Shown here: positions 1 to 12,200 of the stretch, in pieces | Position numbering within the stretch: position 1 is the stretch's first letter | Layout of the letters: each line of letters opens with the position of its first letter | Assembly (NCBI RefSeq): GCF_026210795.1 | Contig: NC_089429.1 | Span: 4,526,001-4,590,000, forward strand | Direction of reading: 5' to 3' | DNA from: Rhizophagus irregularis | Taxonomy: Eukaryota > Glomeromycota > Glomeromycetes > Glomerales > Glomeraceae | Length of the DNA: 64,000 nucleotides | The notes under the pieces: generated by a model | The model's input: the letters and a program-made list of their open reading frames with translations, nothing else | Databases searched by the model: none | What the model was told of the DNA's origin: nothing | Program-made: the position numbers and the translations under genes

Positions 1-369
1 TCTGAATCACTTAATATTTATTTAAAAATATTCGTTCAATACAATATTAACATTTAATTAAATAATTTTTTAATTCTTAGCAAGACGGATTATACCAGAT
101 CAATCAAGAAAAGTCCTCAACTGTTATAATTATTTTTATTTCCTTTAATTGTTAGTGACACGCATTTCTTTATTATATTCTATGTAAATTTATAAAATAA
201 GATTAGAAATGCATAGTATATGATAAATATACACTATCTACTAACGCCACGTTTTATACGTGACTGAACATAATACTAAACCTTAGCTATTATAATTATA
301 TATTACAATATTTGAAATTTATGAAATTGTATATAATTAATTAAAGTTGTGGATTATCGGAAAATAGTA

Positions 370-1010
370 TTTTTAAATTTATCAGTCGAGTCAGTAGCAA
401 CTAATACGTTGCATTTTTTAGTAAGCCTTGCAAACTTTCAAATATAAATTACTTGAATCAAAAAGTCAATCAAGTATTAGTAGTTGATATCATAGAGCCG
501 CTAGAAACTAATATAATTGAAATATTAGGTTTAAATAATTTTTTAATAAAAATTTAAATAATATACGAGTGATACTAACGCCAATATACGATTATTGATT
601 ATTACTTGAGATGAGGATCAAAATTTATTGAGGATAATGGAAAGCTAGATATAATTTAGACTAAATGTTAGACCTAAACTGACGAATAAGCGTTTGTTCA
701 TATCTTAGTTCATATGCGAGCTATCATATTGGCAGCTTTCTTAACGTCATCAAAATTTTTTTGGAGAATTATCAAATTTCAAATGATTGTGAAAAACTTT
801 TGAAACTGAAATAGTATATGATATTATTATTTATGTAGTATGCAGTAGTAAATCTTGAAAGTATAAGAATATTAACTATGATTGTTTATTAAAAAATTTC
901 TCGCTTTACGGACAATGACCGAAAATACAAGAATAAACTAGTAATTTTCCAAATAATATCATTACGTCATAACAACCGAATTCAAATTCAAGATTATAAA
1001 AAAAATGTTT
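370..1010 (+). pseudogene. Decayed BTB-SPRY gene fragment
   Basis: Around 475-525 the sequence matches the segment of the intact BTB-SPRY genes that encodes VDIIEPLE. Around 615-650 it matches the segment for LIIEDNGK, and around 955-1000 the PGRFRIQ tail. There are many stops and indels and no open frame. Similar relics lie near 7.6-7.85 kb, 51.8-52.3 kb and 59.65-59.9 kb, so this is one of several old copies. The flanks (1-369) show nothing I recognise. Confidence 0.6.
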
Positions 1011-1169
1011 TAATTATGGAAATTTCAAAATAAAAAATTTCCTATACCATCATTCTTATATTTACACGATTATTATTTTAAAAAAGATAATTCAAATAAT
1101 TTACTAATGTATTATCACATCATTCTATGTTGATAGAATCCTTTCGTAAGAAAAAATGCATCATATAAT

Positions 1170-1285
1170 ACACCTTGTATTTAATACATATGAAAACTAA
1201 AGATCGTAATAATATTTATAATTTTTTTTGCGAAGACCAGTGCGAATTACTTTATAGTAAGACGAAAAATTATAAAAAAAGAATA
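1170..1285 (+). repeat. Distal upstream block shared by BTB-SPRY loci (copy 1)
   Basis: A block of about 110 bp built around 'TTTAATACATA..AAACTAAA.ATC.TAATAAT.TTTA' and ending 'GAATTACTTTATAGT'. It recurs at about 16705, 47000, 52552 and 56637, upstream of other BTB-SPRY genes. Here it sits about 0.7 kb before the gene at 1990. It could be a distal regulatory region or simply part of the duplicated unit. Confidence 0.5.
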
Positions 1286-1888
1286 CAGTTGTATCAAAAT
1301 TGACCCGATAATGCTACACGATTGTCATATTTCAATATGGCTAATACAGTAGTTGAGACGAATAGTTGTGCTAAAAAAGGTGTTGATTACGTTACGCTAA
1401 TAATATATTATACTCAATAGTGCGTATGTAAACCTTTTAAGTATGTAGAGTATGCAATATAAGAATTTTATTATTTAGCTTGTTAAATTAAAAATTAAAA
1501 AGAGTCGTATGCAATTAAAATCCAATTATAATTTCAATTTTTTTTTATTATGTTATATTTCGTATTCAAAATCTTCCATTCATACGTCTTCGGCAAGTTA
1601 GTATTCGCCATAGACATTAAAAATGCGAAGAAAAAGCAAAATATTCAACTCAATAATTTAAATAATGAATGTATTATTAACAATTCAATTATAGTATTAT
1701 TAGGCACGTACACGTACGTCGCACAGTTGTACAGTACAATAGTTTTTGTTATATATTACATAATAATAGATTCGCAAATTACATTTTTGTAATACTTCAC
1801 ATGACTATACTCCACTCATTTGACCAATCGGACTCCACAACTTTCTGTATCACTCTACAGTACGTAATGGATGAGGCCACGTATGATG

Positions 1889-1949
1889 TACGACATAGTA
1901 CAAATCTAAATTTGTACAAAAACTTTATAAATAAGAACTCTAAATAGAC

Positions 1950-1980
<31 letters not shown>

Positions 1981-1989
1981 TTATAAGAA
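1889..1989 (+). promoter_or_regulatory. Proximal promoter and leader of BTB-SPRY gene A
   Basis: It contains the family motif ACATAGTACAAAT (1893-1905), a TATA-like CTTTATAAATAAG (1923-1935) and a T-tract running into an A-tract (1950-1980). The A-tract ends nine bases before the ATG. The same order of motif, TATA and T/A tract recurs before the paralogues, which supports the start at 1990. Confidence 0.6.
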
Positions 1990-3411
1990 ATGACGAGAGG
2001 ATATTCATTAGAAAAAGATTTAAGTTTATTAATAAATAATCCAAAATATAGTGATATAGAAATTTTATGTGAAGATGAAAAGAAATTACATGGTTGTAGA
2101 GCAATTTTAGCTGCAAGGTCCGAAGTATTTGATAGATTACTTTATAATGGAATGAAGGAAAGTTATGAAACCAAAATTTCTTTTCCAAAGATTAATTCTG
2201 CCGGAATGGAAATTATATTAAAATATGTTTATACAGGATCAATTAAAAAAGAATACTTAACAAAAGATAATATAATCGAGGCATTTTACGCCGCAGACTA
2301 TTTTCAATTACCAGACCTTCAGGATTTTATTATAAAAGTTATCAAAAATTCGTTAGAAAAAAATCATTCAGAAAATTTTTTACCAGAATTATTATCTAAA
2401 TTTGTGGGTGAAATACTATTACTAGAAGATAACATTCTTCTAAATTTATTGGTTGAAATGGTAGCTAATATTTCATTAAATACAATTGAATTTGGTCGAT
2501 TGTCTATTGCAGGTCTTCAATATCTTTTATCATGTACGTATGAAAAAGAAACCCTCTTTGCAACTCCAGAATATGAAGCTTTTCGATATTGTGCTATTCT
2601 TGCAGCAAAACAAGTTTCTAATGATGCTCATAAAACTCTTATGGAACGGTTACCAACCCTTGAACAATTAGAACAATTAGGAAACTCTGTACAAGTAGAA
2701 AATAATTTATTTACTGATCATCAAAAAGTTGCTAAAGAATTGGAACCTTTAGTTGAATTTATTGATTTTAGACTAATTCAAGGTCAAGTATTAGTTGATA
2801 TCATTGAGCCACTAAAAATTGTTCCGGATAAAATTATTCTAAATGCATATCGATATAATACAAAATTAATTAATTCCGGCAAAAATTATACTCGAGGAGT
2901 ACCCATATCAAGTTGTTCCAATTGTGTTTGGGATGAGTTAGCATGTGGATCAAATCTTATCATTGAGGATAATGGAAAAGTTGTATATGCACCAAATTGG
3001 CTTAATTCATATGAAAGTGTTAGAGCTAATACGATTTTAGAAAATAAAATTGTTTTTGAATGGGATATTATTTTTGAGAAAACCTGTACAAGCATTTGTG
3101 TTGGAGTATGTGCATCAGAAAATTTTAATTATGAAGAACATGCAAAAGATCAACCTACTGGATGGGTATTAGGTCGTGGTGGTCATTGTGCTAATTTTGA
3201 AAGTTGGATTACTTATTGTCCGCCATTTGATGATGGCACCAAAGTTACTGTTCACTTAGATATGAACAAAAAAACTTGCGCTTTTACAGTCGATGGTACA
3301 AAATATCCGGAAGTATCAGGTTGGAATAATTTACCATCAAAGCTTTATCCAGTGGTATCATTAAAATACCCTGGTCGGCTTCGAATTCAGTCACATCAGA
3401 AAAGAGTTTGA
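1990..3411 (+). CDS. BTB-SPRY domain protein (copy A, intact)
   Basis: A single-exon gene of 473 aa. The BTB/POZ domain covers about residues 18-92 (YSDIEILCEDEKK, AILAARSEVFDRLLYNGM, then GMEIILKYVYTGSI). A helical BACK-like stretch follows (about 100-230). A SPRY domain fills about 320-465, with FEWDI, VGVCASENF, GWVLG and the C-terminal YPVVSLKYPGR strand. BTB proteins of this layout usually act as substrate adaptors for Cullin-3 ubiquitin ligases, with SPRY as the target-binding module; that role is inferred here. The gene is intact, full length compared with its paralogues at 17131, 47270 and 57539, and has the family promoter. I chose this ATG because MTRGYSLEKDL is conserved among copies. 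Glomeromycete BTB proteins often carry TLD or kelch domains instead, but the motifs here are SPRY-like. Confidence 0.9.
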   Translation: MTRGYSLEKDLSLLINNPKYSDIEILCEDEKKLHGCRAILAARSEVFDRLLYNGMKESYETKISFPKINSAGMEIILKYVYTGSIKKEYLTKDNIIEAFYAADYFQLPDLQDFIIKVIKNSLEKNHSENFLPELLSKFVGEILLLEDNILLNLLVEMVANISLNTIEFGRLSIAGLQYLLSCTYEKETLFATPEYEAFRYCAILAAKQVSNDAHKTLMERLPTLEQLEQLGNSVQVENNLFTDHQKVAKELEPLVEFIDFRLIQGQVLVDIIEPLKIVPDKIILNAYRYNTKLINSGKNYTRGVPISSCSNCVWDELACGSNLIIEDNGKVVYAPNWLNSYESVRANTILENKIVFEWDIIFEKTCTSICVGVCASENFNYEEHAKDQPTGWVLGRGGHCANFESWITYCPPFDDGTKVTVHLDMNKKTCAFTVDGTKYPEVSGWNNLPSKLYPVVSLKYPGRLRIQSHQKRV

Positions 3412-4035
3412 TCGTAAAAATCTATTGATATTATTTTACAACTATAAATTAAACATTTCAATTCATGATTCAAATTATTAATATAATGAGAAATTTTTAA
3501 AAATTTTAATTTACCAAAATAAACTACGAAACACAGTTGGTTAGGATGCTCAATTATCCATGTTTTATTTTTTTAACATCAAAATGTAAGATATTAATCA
3601 TTTTCTTAATAAACGGATTTTGAATCACTTAATTACATCATGTTAGTTCATCATCCATAAAGATAAAAGAAATAAATAAATAAAATATTAATAATTTTGT
3701 ATAGTTACTAATCAGTTGAGTCATTACTAGCAAAATGATGGTCGTTAGACAATATTTTTAAATAAATATTAAATGCATTTTTAAGTTAAATTGAATGATA
3801 ACCAAAAGTATAGTAGTCCTCGTAAAATTGCAATATTTCGGACATTTAATTTATTTAAAGAAATTAATAAAAAGATTAATCATTTGAAAATCATTGTAAT
3901 CACCTAGCCATCATGACAATGTATGAATAGAAGAGCTGCAGACAATATCTATTCAATATTCATATGATATATAAATATTTAGTGTAATCCAAAACTATTT
4001 CTATTCCTAAAAAAAAAAAAATTTTTTCAAAAAAA
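3412..4035. other. Intergenic, shared 3' flank of BTB-SPRY genes
   Basis: The first ~80 bases resemble the 3' flanks of the copies ending at 5379, 18540 and 51351 ('GATATTATTTTACAACTATAA' type). The motif 'AATAAACTACGAA' (3520-3532) also recurs after those genes. The rest is AT-rich with no ORF. The block directly before 4036 has the A/T tract but lacks a clear copy of the GTAC promoter motif. Confidence 0.5.
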
Positions 4036-5379
4036 ATGACGAGAAGCTATTCATTAGAAAAGGATTTAGAATTATTAATAAATAATCCAAAGTATAGTGA
4101 TATAGAAATTCTATGTAAGGATGAAAAGAAATTATATGGTTATAGAATAATTTAGCAGCAAGATCTAAAGTATTTGATGAACTACTTTATAATAAGATCG
4201 AAAAGCAAATTTCATTTCCAACTATCAATTCTTGTGGAATGGAAATTATATTAGAATATATTTATACAGGATCAATTAAAAAAAATTCTTTAACTGAAGA
4301 TAATATGATTGAAGCTTATAATGCTGCAAATTATTTTCAATTATTGATCCTTCGAGATTTTATAAATAAAACCATTAAAAAATTTTTAAACCACCAGAAT
4401 TCTTATCTAAACTTGTAGAAATTATGCCTTTATCAAAAGATAGTAATGTTCAACTTAACTTATTAGTCAAAGAAATAGCATCTACTTTATTAAATAATAT
4501 TGAAATTGGTCGATTGTCTATTAAAGCTCTTCAATATCTTTTATTTTGTACATATGAAAAAGAAATACCTTTTGCAACACCAGAATACGAAGTTTTTCGT
4601 TACAGGGCTATTCTTGTAGCAAAACAAGTTTCTAATGATGCGTATAACTCTGTTATTAAACATTTACCAACCTTAGAACAAACAGAAAACTCTGTACAGG
4701 TAGAAAATAAAATTATTGTTGATCATCAAAAAATTGCTAAAGAATTGGAGCCTTTGATCGAATATATTGATTTCAGGCGAATAGCGAATAAAAAGAGCAC
4801 AATTTGATTTCATTGAACCATTAAAATTATTCCAGCTGAAATAATTCAGAATCAATTGATTTAAACTTAAACAATGTTCGAGGAATACCAATTTATAGAA
4901 TTAAATAATCTGAACTTTATTGGGATGAGTCAGCATGCGGGTCAGGTCTCATTATTGAGAATAATGGAAAAGTTGTAAGAGCATCAAGATCAAGTAGTAT
5001 TAGTCCAATGGGAAGCGTTAGAGCTAAAGTAATATTAGAAAATAATGGTATTTATGAATGGGACGTTATTATTGAGAAAGAATGTATACGGTACAGTGTT
5101 GGAGTATGTGATTCAGAAAAATTTAACTATGGAGTCTTTGCAGGAGATCAACCTAATGCGTGTGTATTGGATTCATACGGTCTTTATCTTATTAATTTTG
5201 GAAATACCAAAATTACAGTTCATTTAGATATGAATAAAAGAACTTGCATTTTTACAATCGATGGTACAATGTATTCAGAAGTATCAACATGTAATAATTT
5301 ATCATCAAAGCTTTATCCAGTAGTATCATTGTATTATCCTGGTCGATTTCGAATTCAGTCTCATCAGAAAAGAATTTGA
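4036..5379 (+). pseudogene. BTB-SPRY pseudogene (copy B)
   Basis: It starts with the family N-terminus (MTRSYSLEKDLELL) but loses one T in the ATTTTAG of the BTB exon, giving an in-frame TAG at 4153-4155. Further small deletions follow near 4195 (the GMKESYE segment is missing) and 4380-4400, and there is frame disruption between about 4808 and 5007. The middle part stays open at 4424-4807 and the SPRY part at 5008-5379, ending in YPGRFRIQSHQKRI like the intact genes. Several independent lesions make this a dead copy. Its promoter motif also looks degraded. Confidence 0.85.
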
Positions 5380-6160
5380 TTGTAAAAAATCTCATTTGGT
5401 ATCATTATTTTACGACTATAAATAAAAGATTTTAATTCGTGGTTCAAATTATTAATACAATGAGAAATTACAATTTAAACGTTCATTTCTTTTTAAAAAA
5501 AATACTACAAGAATAAACGATTGGTTATGGTGTTAAATTATCATCACTATTATCTTTATTTTAATTAATATAAATTTTTATTTTATTTTTAAACATTAAA
5601 ATATCATGAATTTTTATAAAAATTTTAATTAAAATTCGATCATGTGTAGCACATGCATATAAGCCAAATGTTTGATTTTCGGGTTACTTTTTTATACTAT
5701 ACTTCGTGAATCTCCAAAAAACTCGTAAATAGAATTAGATAAATCAACTTTTAGTTTAATCAAAGCCGGCGAAATTGTTAAAATTTATGCGTAGTTTCAC
5801 CGCTGGCATCTACAGTAATACTTAAAAACGAAAATATAAAAGAATTTTTTTTTCTGGCAAAAAAGTGAATACATGTTTCAAGAATAACATTTTATGATTT
5901 TTAGCACAATTGGAAAAATTTTATAGTACGGTATTTTGTATACGATTTCATTTTGTACTTACATCAGGTAATATTTTCCAAATACCCCTGTGGCAAAACA
6001 CATGGTATTTTCGGCACAGATCCACAAATTCGATGAGAGGATATATGGAAATGCATATATTTCTGAACCAATCTATGTGGAATTATATGAACTGATCTAT
6101 CTAAAAATTTCATGTATAAATAGATACTAACATATGGTTGCTGAATTACGAATTAAATCA
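5380..6160. other. Intergenic, no gene seen
   Basis: The sequence is AT-rich. The short open frame around 5910-6095 has no recognisable features and I do not treat it as a gene. The first ~60 bases are the shared BTB-SPRY 3' flank. Confidence 0.4.
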
Positions 6161-6162
6161 TT

Positions 6163-6430
6163 ATTATTAAAGTACATTTTTAATTAAACTATATAAAATA
6201 GAATAATTGTAACCAACAGTATAGTAATATAAAAATTTAGTGAGAATTAATGTGCAATTTAGCAAGATAAGTTGTAATGGAATGAAGAAAAGTCACGTAA
6301 AACAAATTTCTTTTCCAATATTTTAGTATTGGAAATACTCGAATTTACTTTATCCTTAATAATCAATCAAGAAGAATTTTTGATATAAATAATAATGCTG
6401 TAGGATATTGGTTGAAGATGCTTTTTGGTT
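6163..6430 (+). pseudogene. Decayed BTB-SPRY fragment (N-terminal half)
   Basis: It aligns by eye with 51765-52000: the same 'TAATTAAACTA.ATAAAATAGAAT' lead-in, then 'GTTGTAA.GGAATGAA', equivalent to the coding segment for NGMKES, and 'CAATCAAGAAGAAT'. No frame is open. Together with the relic at 7610-7850 it is probably one old copy split by the foldback element between them. Confidence 0.55.
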
Positions 6431-6724
6431 ATATTTATCTATTAATCATCCAAAATTAACCATTCCAAAATTATCTTACCACTATAATCATTTATAATGA
6501 ATAATATGATCAAAATAATGTCATACAATAATTACGTACATGGATAGTAATTAGAAAAAGAACAAATGATTTATAGAATATTTGATAATCAATCAATTCT
6601 AATCAAAACCTGTTTTTCTATTGTCTTCTATTTAAATCGTCAACAATTTTGAATTAATACTGATAAGCTGCAGCAAATATTTTCCCAACAAAAAATTACT
6701 CTTACCATTTAATTATGAATAGTG

Positions 6725-7030
6725 CTCTCGCACGAGCTGTGCCAGCTCGAGCCAGCAGGACCCCGAAATATATATGTAGAGGTCAGGTCCAGAAGTGGTC
6801 CAAAATACGCATTCTTTCAGGGCCGGAATTACGATAATTTCAGCCATTATCTAAATTAGAAAATATTATTTTGGCTGGGATTATCCATAAAAGGAATGAT
6901 CTACATGATTTTTTTGACTCATTATACGCAAACTCTGACCTGACCTTTTATGTATATTTTGGGGTTCTGAGCCAGCTCGTCTTGTGAGCCAGGTATATCA
7001 AGCCAAGCCGAGCTGCGGCTTGCAATCAGT
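6725..7030. mobile_element. Foldback (inverted-repeat) element, GC-richer than surroundings
   Basis: The left arm contains GGACCCCGAAATATATATG then AGGTCAGGTCC (about 6758-6792). The right arm (about 6940-6975) carries the imperfect reverse complement, CTGACCTGACC followed by TATATTTTGGGGTTC. Inner parts also pair (TTTCAGCC at ~6838 with GGCTGGGA at ~6873). Both arms are rich in AGCTCG/GAGCC words, and more copies of these continue to about 7235. It looks like a foldback or MITE-type insertion; no clear target duplication was found. Confidence 0.55.
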
Positions 7031-7609
7031 TAAGCTCGGTTCGCGAGCTCTGAGGCTAAGCAAAAATTATATTTGCATAGGTGATCATCAGCTGATCACT
7101 TCGCAAAATCCATAATTAAAAATCTATTAAATCGTCAAGCTTGAGCCAAGCTACCTAAGACTTGGCTCTGCTCAACTTTAGGTTGGCTTGAAATAAGCTG
7201 AGCTCGGCCATTATAATCGAGCCAAGCCCACAATAAAATTATTACTATAAAGCTTAAAATATTATAATATGAAATGTGATGTAAAAAAATTTAATATAAT
7301 AATAATTTCATTTATTCACAAAACTTTATAAAATGAGCAAAATATTATTCATATAATTAGAACATAACTTCAAAAATCCATTTGTGTTTTGAAATAATTC
7401 TGTAAATCAATAAGTATGAAAATAAGATTAGAAAAATTCAATTTTCGTTAGATTTGGCTATTAGATTGTTTTATTTAAAATCTGCAATAGATAGTTATAA
7501 ATTCTTTTGTTTTAAAATAAACTTCGTAACATTTACATACAAAACTTATACAGTTTTGTTTATTTATTGAATGAAAAATAATTTTTTAGGATTCAAATAA
7601 AGTAAAATA

Positions 7610-7860
7610 CGAGTGGAAATTTATGAACATTTTTATTATGAAATTACTTTATAGTCAGGAGATTACATTCTTAAAAATTCTTAAATTTATTGGTAGGCAG
7701 GGTAGGCAGATCATCCTCTTTGTAACTTTTAAATAAAATTCACTCGAATTCAAAAGTCAACCAAGTATTAATTGATATCGGGCTTTGTCCAATAATATCT
7801 TTACGTTATAGCGACCGAATTCAAATTCGGATTAAAAAAAAAATGTTTAATTGTGAAAAT
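7610..7860 (+). pseudogene. Decayed BTB-SPRY fragment (C-terminal half)
   Basis: Segments such as 'TTATTATGAAATTACTTTATAGTCAG', 'CAACCAAGTATTAATTGATATC' and 'CTTTACGTTATAGCGACCGAATTC' match 52040-52290 and 59685-59875. They correspond to the VLVDIIE and SLRY.GRI.I parts of the gene with the middle deleted. Nothing is open. Confidence 0.55.
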
Positions 7861-7981
7861 TCAAAATAAAAAACTTCTTATGCATTATTATTTTTATAAA
7901 AAAAGATAATTCTGATGATACTCTATGTAAGAAAAATGCATATAATAAACGTAATAGTTATTTCACGGGGACTGTGGATAT

Positions 7982-8489
7982 TGTTACTATCGATTTGCGT
8001 CAGGGTCACGTGATAGTAACGGAAATTCATGTCACGTTTATCGTAAAATAAAATGAAATAAAGTATATATGTAAAATTAAGAGTTATATGTATGATTTTA
8101 AAGTGTATATTTATTCAATGTAAATAATAACTTAAAATAATCAAGCAATACAATAAATAAATGCTAATACATAATAAATTCATAAATAATATCAGAATAG
8201 AATATTGCTGCCTCTGCCGGCGATCTGCAATATTACCGAATAAACTATACTAAAATTTAACACTAAATAAACCTTAATTATCCCCTATCCCCCACTGTTC
8301 GCCCGCTCTATATATATTGTTCAAAAATTCGGTATAAATTATACTATGTATAAGTTAAACTTCGTATAAATTATACCAAGTATAAATTACACTTAGTATA
8401 AACTATACAAAGTATAAGTTACACCATTACACTGCGGATCGCTGCTAATTTCTTGAACTTTCCATGTGGCACAGATCCGCGTAACATCA
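7982..8489 (-). repeat. 3' LTR of the Ty3/gypsy element
   Basis: It matches 15363-15870 at 504 of 508 positions by direct reading. On the plus strand it starts TGTTAC and ends GTAACATCA. It includes a cluster of GTATAAATTATAC-like dyads at about 8330-8425. Confidence 0.95.
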
Positions 8490-9136
8490 GCCCCCCTAGA
8501 AAGGGTGAGCTCCTGCGAGCCCTGTATTAAGATCAGGGTTTCGGCTTCACGCAACTGGCGAGCAATCGGTAGTAATTGACCATAAAATTCGTCTTCCTTC
8601 ATTTGGTCAAGGTGATGTGGTCGTATATAGGTTACTGCATACAAATTAGCCAATCCTCTCGCCTGGAACAATTCGTATACACGCTTAGCCGTCTTCTTAA
8701 ATTCACTAGCGCCTTTATTGGTGCTGAATAACTCTCTTATTCGCCGGGCATCTTTCTTCTGCCATCCTCGTAGAGTTAGAACTTCCCCTAAATAATAAAA
8801 GGTCTCTATTCTATGTAATGTTTTTCGCCTATGGAAGGAGGGTTGTTGCGTTAAATGTAATAATGTTTCTAATCGTTGTTCATCATCCTGTCCTACATAA
8901 TCCGGTACAGGAATAGTTGTCACTCCTTCCTTTCGCAAATCCTCCACACATTTTTCCAAAACAGTTGCACAATTCCCAATAAAATCGTATAGATGAATTT
9001 CCTGTATTCCAAAATTATTACTGAAAAGGATCCGGTCAGAATCAATCGTAAGAACATCATTAGGTCGCCTTTCGTGTAACTAATGTTGTAGAAAAATCTT
9101 TAATTGCCGGATAGTTTTCTTAGAATATGTCTCCAT
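8393..9136 (-). pseudogene. Extra 3' ORF of the retrotransposon, one in-frame stop
   Basis: On the minus strand an ATG at 9136 opens a frame of 247 codons. It starts METYSKKTIRQL and is interrupted once, by a TAG at 9080-9082. It continues open to 8393, through the polypurine tract and about 95 bases into the 3' LTR. The protein is charged, with segments such as RRKTLHRIETFYYL and IARQLREAETLILIQG, and no membrane segment. I recognise no domain. Its position after integrase matches the envelope-like or accessory ORFs some Ty3/gypsy elements carry, but nothing visible supports an envelope. The last ~30 codons are LTR-encoded, so the same C-terminus appears in the other LTR. Confidence 0.65.
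8490..8497 (-). other. Polypurine tract of the retrotransposon
   Basis: On the minus strand AGGGGGGC directly abuts the TGATGTTAC start of the 3' LTR. This is the usual place for the plus-strand primer of reverse transcription. Confidence 0.75.
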
Positions 9137-9237
9137 TTTTACGTCAAAATGACTCCATTCTGGCGTCCCTTTTATATTTTCCTATTTTTCTGGAAAATTG
9201 TAGAAGATTCATGTCGTATCCTGCATTGTTTGATTAC

Positions 9238-12200
9238 CTAATCGTCGCTGTTCACTCTCCTTTCAAAATATGGAAGGAGATGATTTGCGTTTACTAATTT
9301 CTTACGTAAGCGACCATCCATTGTCCGCAGCTTATAGGTTCCATTCGGTCCTATATCGTGTATGTAGTAGGGTCCGTTCCACTTCGGATCCAATTTCCTG
9401 GCCTTAAAATTCCGAAGTAGCACTCTATCGCCGATTTGTTATCGATGTGGGCGAACTTTCTTCCCATATTGCTCAACTTGTTTTTCTTGGGATCGGTGAA
9501 TATTTTGCTGCGCCTTGCGATGATCTTCTTCCAGTGGTCCAATTATCTGATATAGTCGCTTAAAATATGTTGCTGTAAGGTCTTCAACTTGTTCGGAACT
9601 ATCAGGTTGACTAGAGATTTGTAATTCAATCGGTATAGTAGCCTCTCTCCCATACATCAAATAGAAAGGCTCATAACGGGTCGTGTTCTGTCGCATGGTG
9701 CGATAGGCAAACAAGGCGGATGGGAGGTAGACGTCCCAATCCTGCTGATATTGGTCAGAATACTTGGCCAAAAGTTCGCACAAGGTCCGATTGAACCTTT
9801 CGACCAACCCGTTCGTCTGTGGATGGTAAGCAGTGGATAACCGATGTTTTACTCCCAGCCGATTACATAACGAATCCAGAAGTTCATTAACGAAATGAGT
9901 TCCTTGGTCAGTTAGGAGTTCCTTTGGGCAACCATGCCGACAAATGATATCGTCATAGAAAAACGGAACCACCGAAGCGGCCTTAGCATCTGGAAGGGCA
10001 CGAGCTTCCGGCCACTTCGTTAAGTATTCAGTGACCACGACGATATACCGATTTCTGGTTCGCGTTATTGGTAACGGTCCCACAATATCCATTCCGATTC
10101 GATCGAAGGGTCTTCCTACCTTGATGGGATGTAACGGTTCCGATTTTATTGGCGGTTTCCGTTTTTGACATATTTCACAGGTCTGCACATATTGTTTAAT
10201 ATCGTCTTCCATCTGCGGCCAATAGTACCTTTCACTAATGGTCCAATAGGTTTCATTAAATCCAAAGTGTCCGGCTAATGAATCACTATGGAAATTATAT
10301 AAAATCGGTTCCACCTCGCTAAGTCGAAGGACCCGCAAAGGTCTTTGAGGGTTCCGATTATTTTTCTTGTATAAAATTCCATTAATAGAACAATAGTGTC
10401 GAGCTTTGCTTTTGAAACTACGGATTTGTGTGGAATCCATCGTTTCTGGTAGAACGAGATCATTCAGATATTGTAATAGTTGGTAATATAGCGTAATATC
10501 CATGGTTGGGTTAGATCAAGCCGTAATCTGATAAGAGGTGTCGTCCAGAAATACAATCCCGGTAAAATTTTACGATTTTGTCAATTCCTAATGTATTCGC
10601 GATAGACTGTCGACGTTCGTATGTTTCTTGCCAGCGCGGTGGATAATCTTGAAATCGTAGGGTTGGAGTTTCATGACCTAGCGGGCCAATCTTCTGGTAG
10701 GAGTTGCCGAGTTAAAAAGATAACACAATGCTGAATGATCCGTTATAAGAGTAAATCGCTTTTCATGTACATAAGGGTGGAAGTGTCCAACGGCCCACAC
10801 AACCGCTAAACACTCAAGTTCGGTAGCCGAATAATTCCTTTCGGCTTTGCTCAATGTCCTACTTGCATATGCAATGACTCGCTCGAATTCGTCTTCGTCC
10901 TTCTGAGCGAGGATAGCGCCCAATCCCAAAGTTGAAGCATTCGTCAATAAGATGAATTTTTCGTCAAACTTCGGGTATGCGAGAATAGGCGCTTGAACTA
11001 AATGCGTCTTCAATAAGTCAAACGACTGTTGTTGCGCCTCAGTCCATACAAAAGGACTGTCCTTTCTTAATAACTTATTTAAGGGATTTGCGATCTTTGA
11101 GAAATCTTTGCTAAATCGTCGATAATAAGACGCTAATCCCAAAAATCCACGCAATTGGGTGACGTTCCGAGGTATCGGAAAGTTTTCCACCTTTTCGATT
11201 TTCGTGGGATCGGTGCATATTCCTTTGGAACTGATCACATATCCCAGAAACGATAGTTCTCTTTTTATGAAATAACATTTCTCGGGATTCAGTTTCAATC
11301 CGGCGTTCTTAAGTCGGTTGAATACATTCCTTAAATGTTCCAGATGTTTTTCGAACGTTGTTGAATATACGTTCAAATCGTCAAGGTACACCACCACGAA
11401 ATCCCATAGTATCCCCTCCAATATCCCGTTCATCAATCGCTGGAAGGTTGCCGGTGCATTACACAAGCCGAACGGCATCACCAGGAATTGATAGGTACCA
11501 TACTGGGTAATGAAAGCCGTTTTCTCTCTGTCCTTGGGATCAACTTCGACTTGCCAGTAGCCGCTGGCTAAGTCCAACGAAGTGTATTACGATACATGTC
11601 CTAAGGCGTCGAGCATATCGTCTATTCGTGGTAACGGATAAGAATCCTTTTTTGTGACTTGATTCAACTGACGATAGTCCACGCAGAATCGCATTTTCCC
11701 ATTCTTTTTCCGAACCAAAACAACAGGAGATGCCCATGCGCTTTTGGATTTTTCGATGAGCCCTTGCTTCAGCATCTTTTGGATTTCTTCAGCTATGAAT
11801 TGTTGTTCGGTTCGGGACGTTCGGTACCACTGTTGTCGAATCGGTTTAGCATCTCCGGTGTTGATCGAGTGATACACTAAATCTGTCCGACCCAATTCCA
11901 CAGTTGTCCAAGCAAACAAATCCCGATACTGTTCAATCAACTTCTGAAATTCATTCCGTTGAGTTTTGGTTAGTTCTCCAACATTCGGTAGCTTTGATTC
12001 TCCCGCAAAGATATCGGTAATTTCATTATGTAAAAAGGGTAACGCAACACTCCGTTTCCTTATCTTTCCGATTTCTTGCCTTCCACAATAATAACATCCG
12101 ATGGCCTGTTGCTCATGCAGAATCGCATCAACATCTTTCGGTGTAAATTCGACTGATTCGAGGTCTTGTGATCGTTGTTCCTTTGTAGGCGGTTCATTCT

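Noticed and set aside
1961-2188. 75-aa minus-strand frame over the start of BTB-SPRY copy A (also seen over copies E and F)
   Set aside because: It is the antisense shadow of the conserved BTB coding sequence; the same shadow appears at each paralogue.
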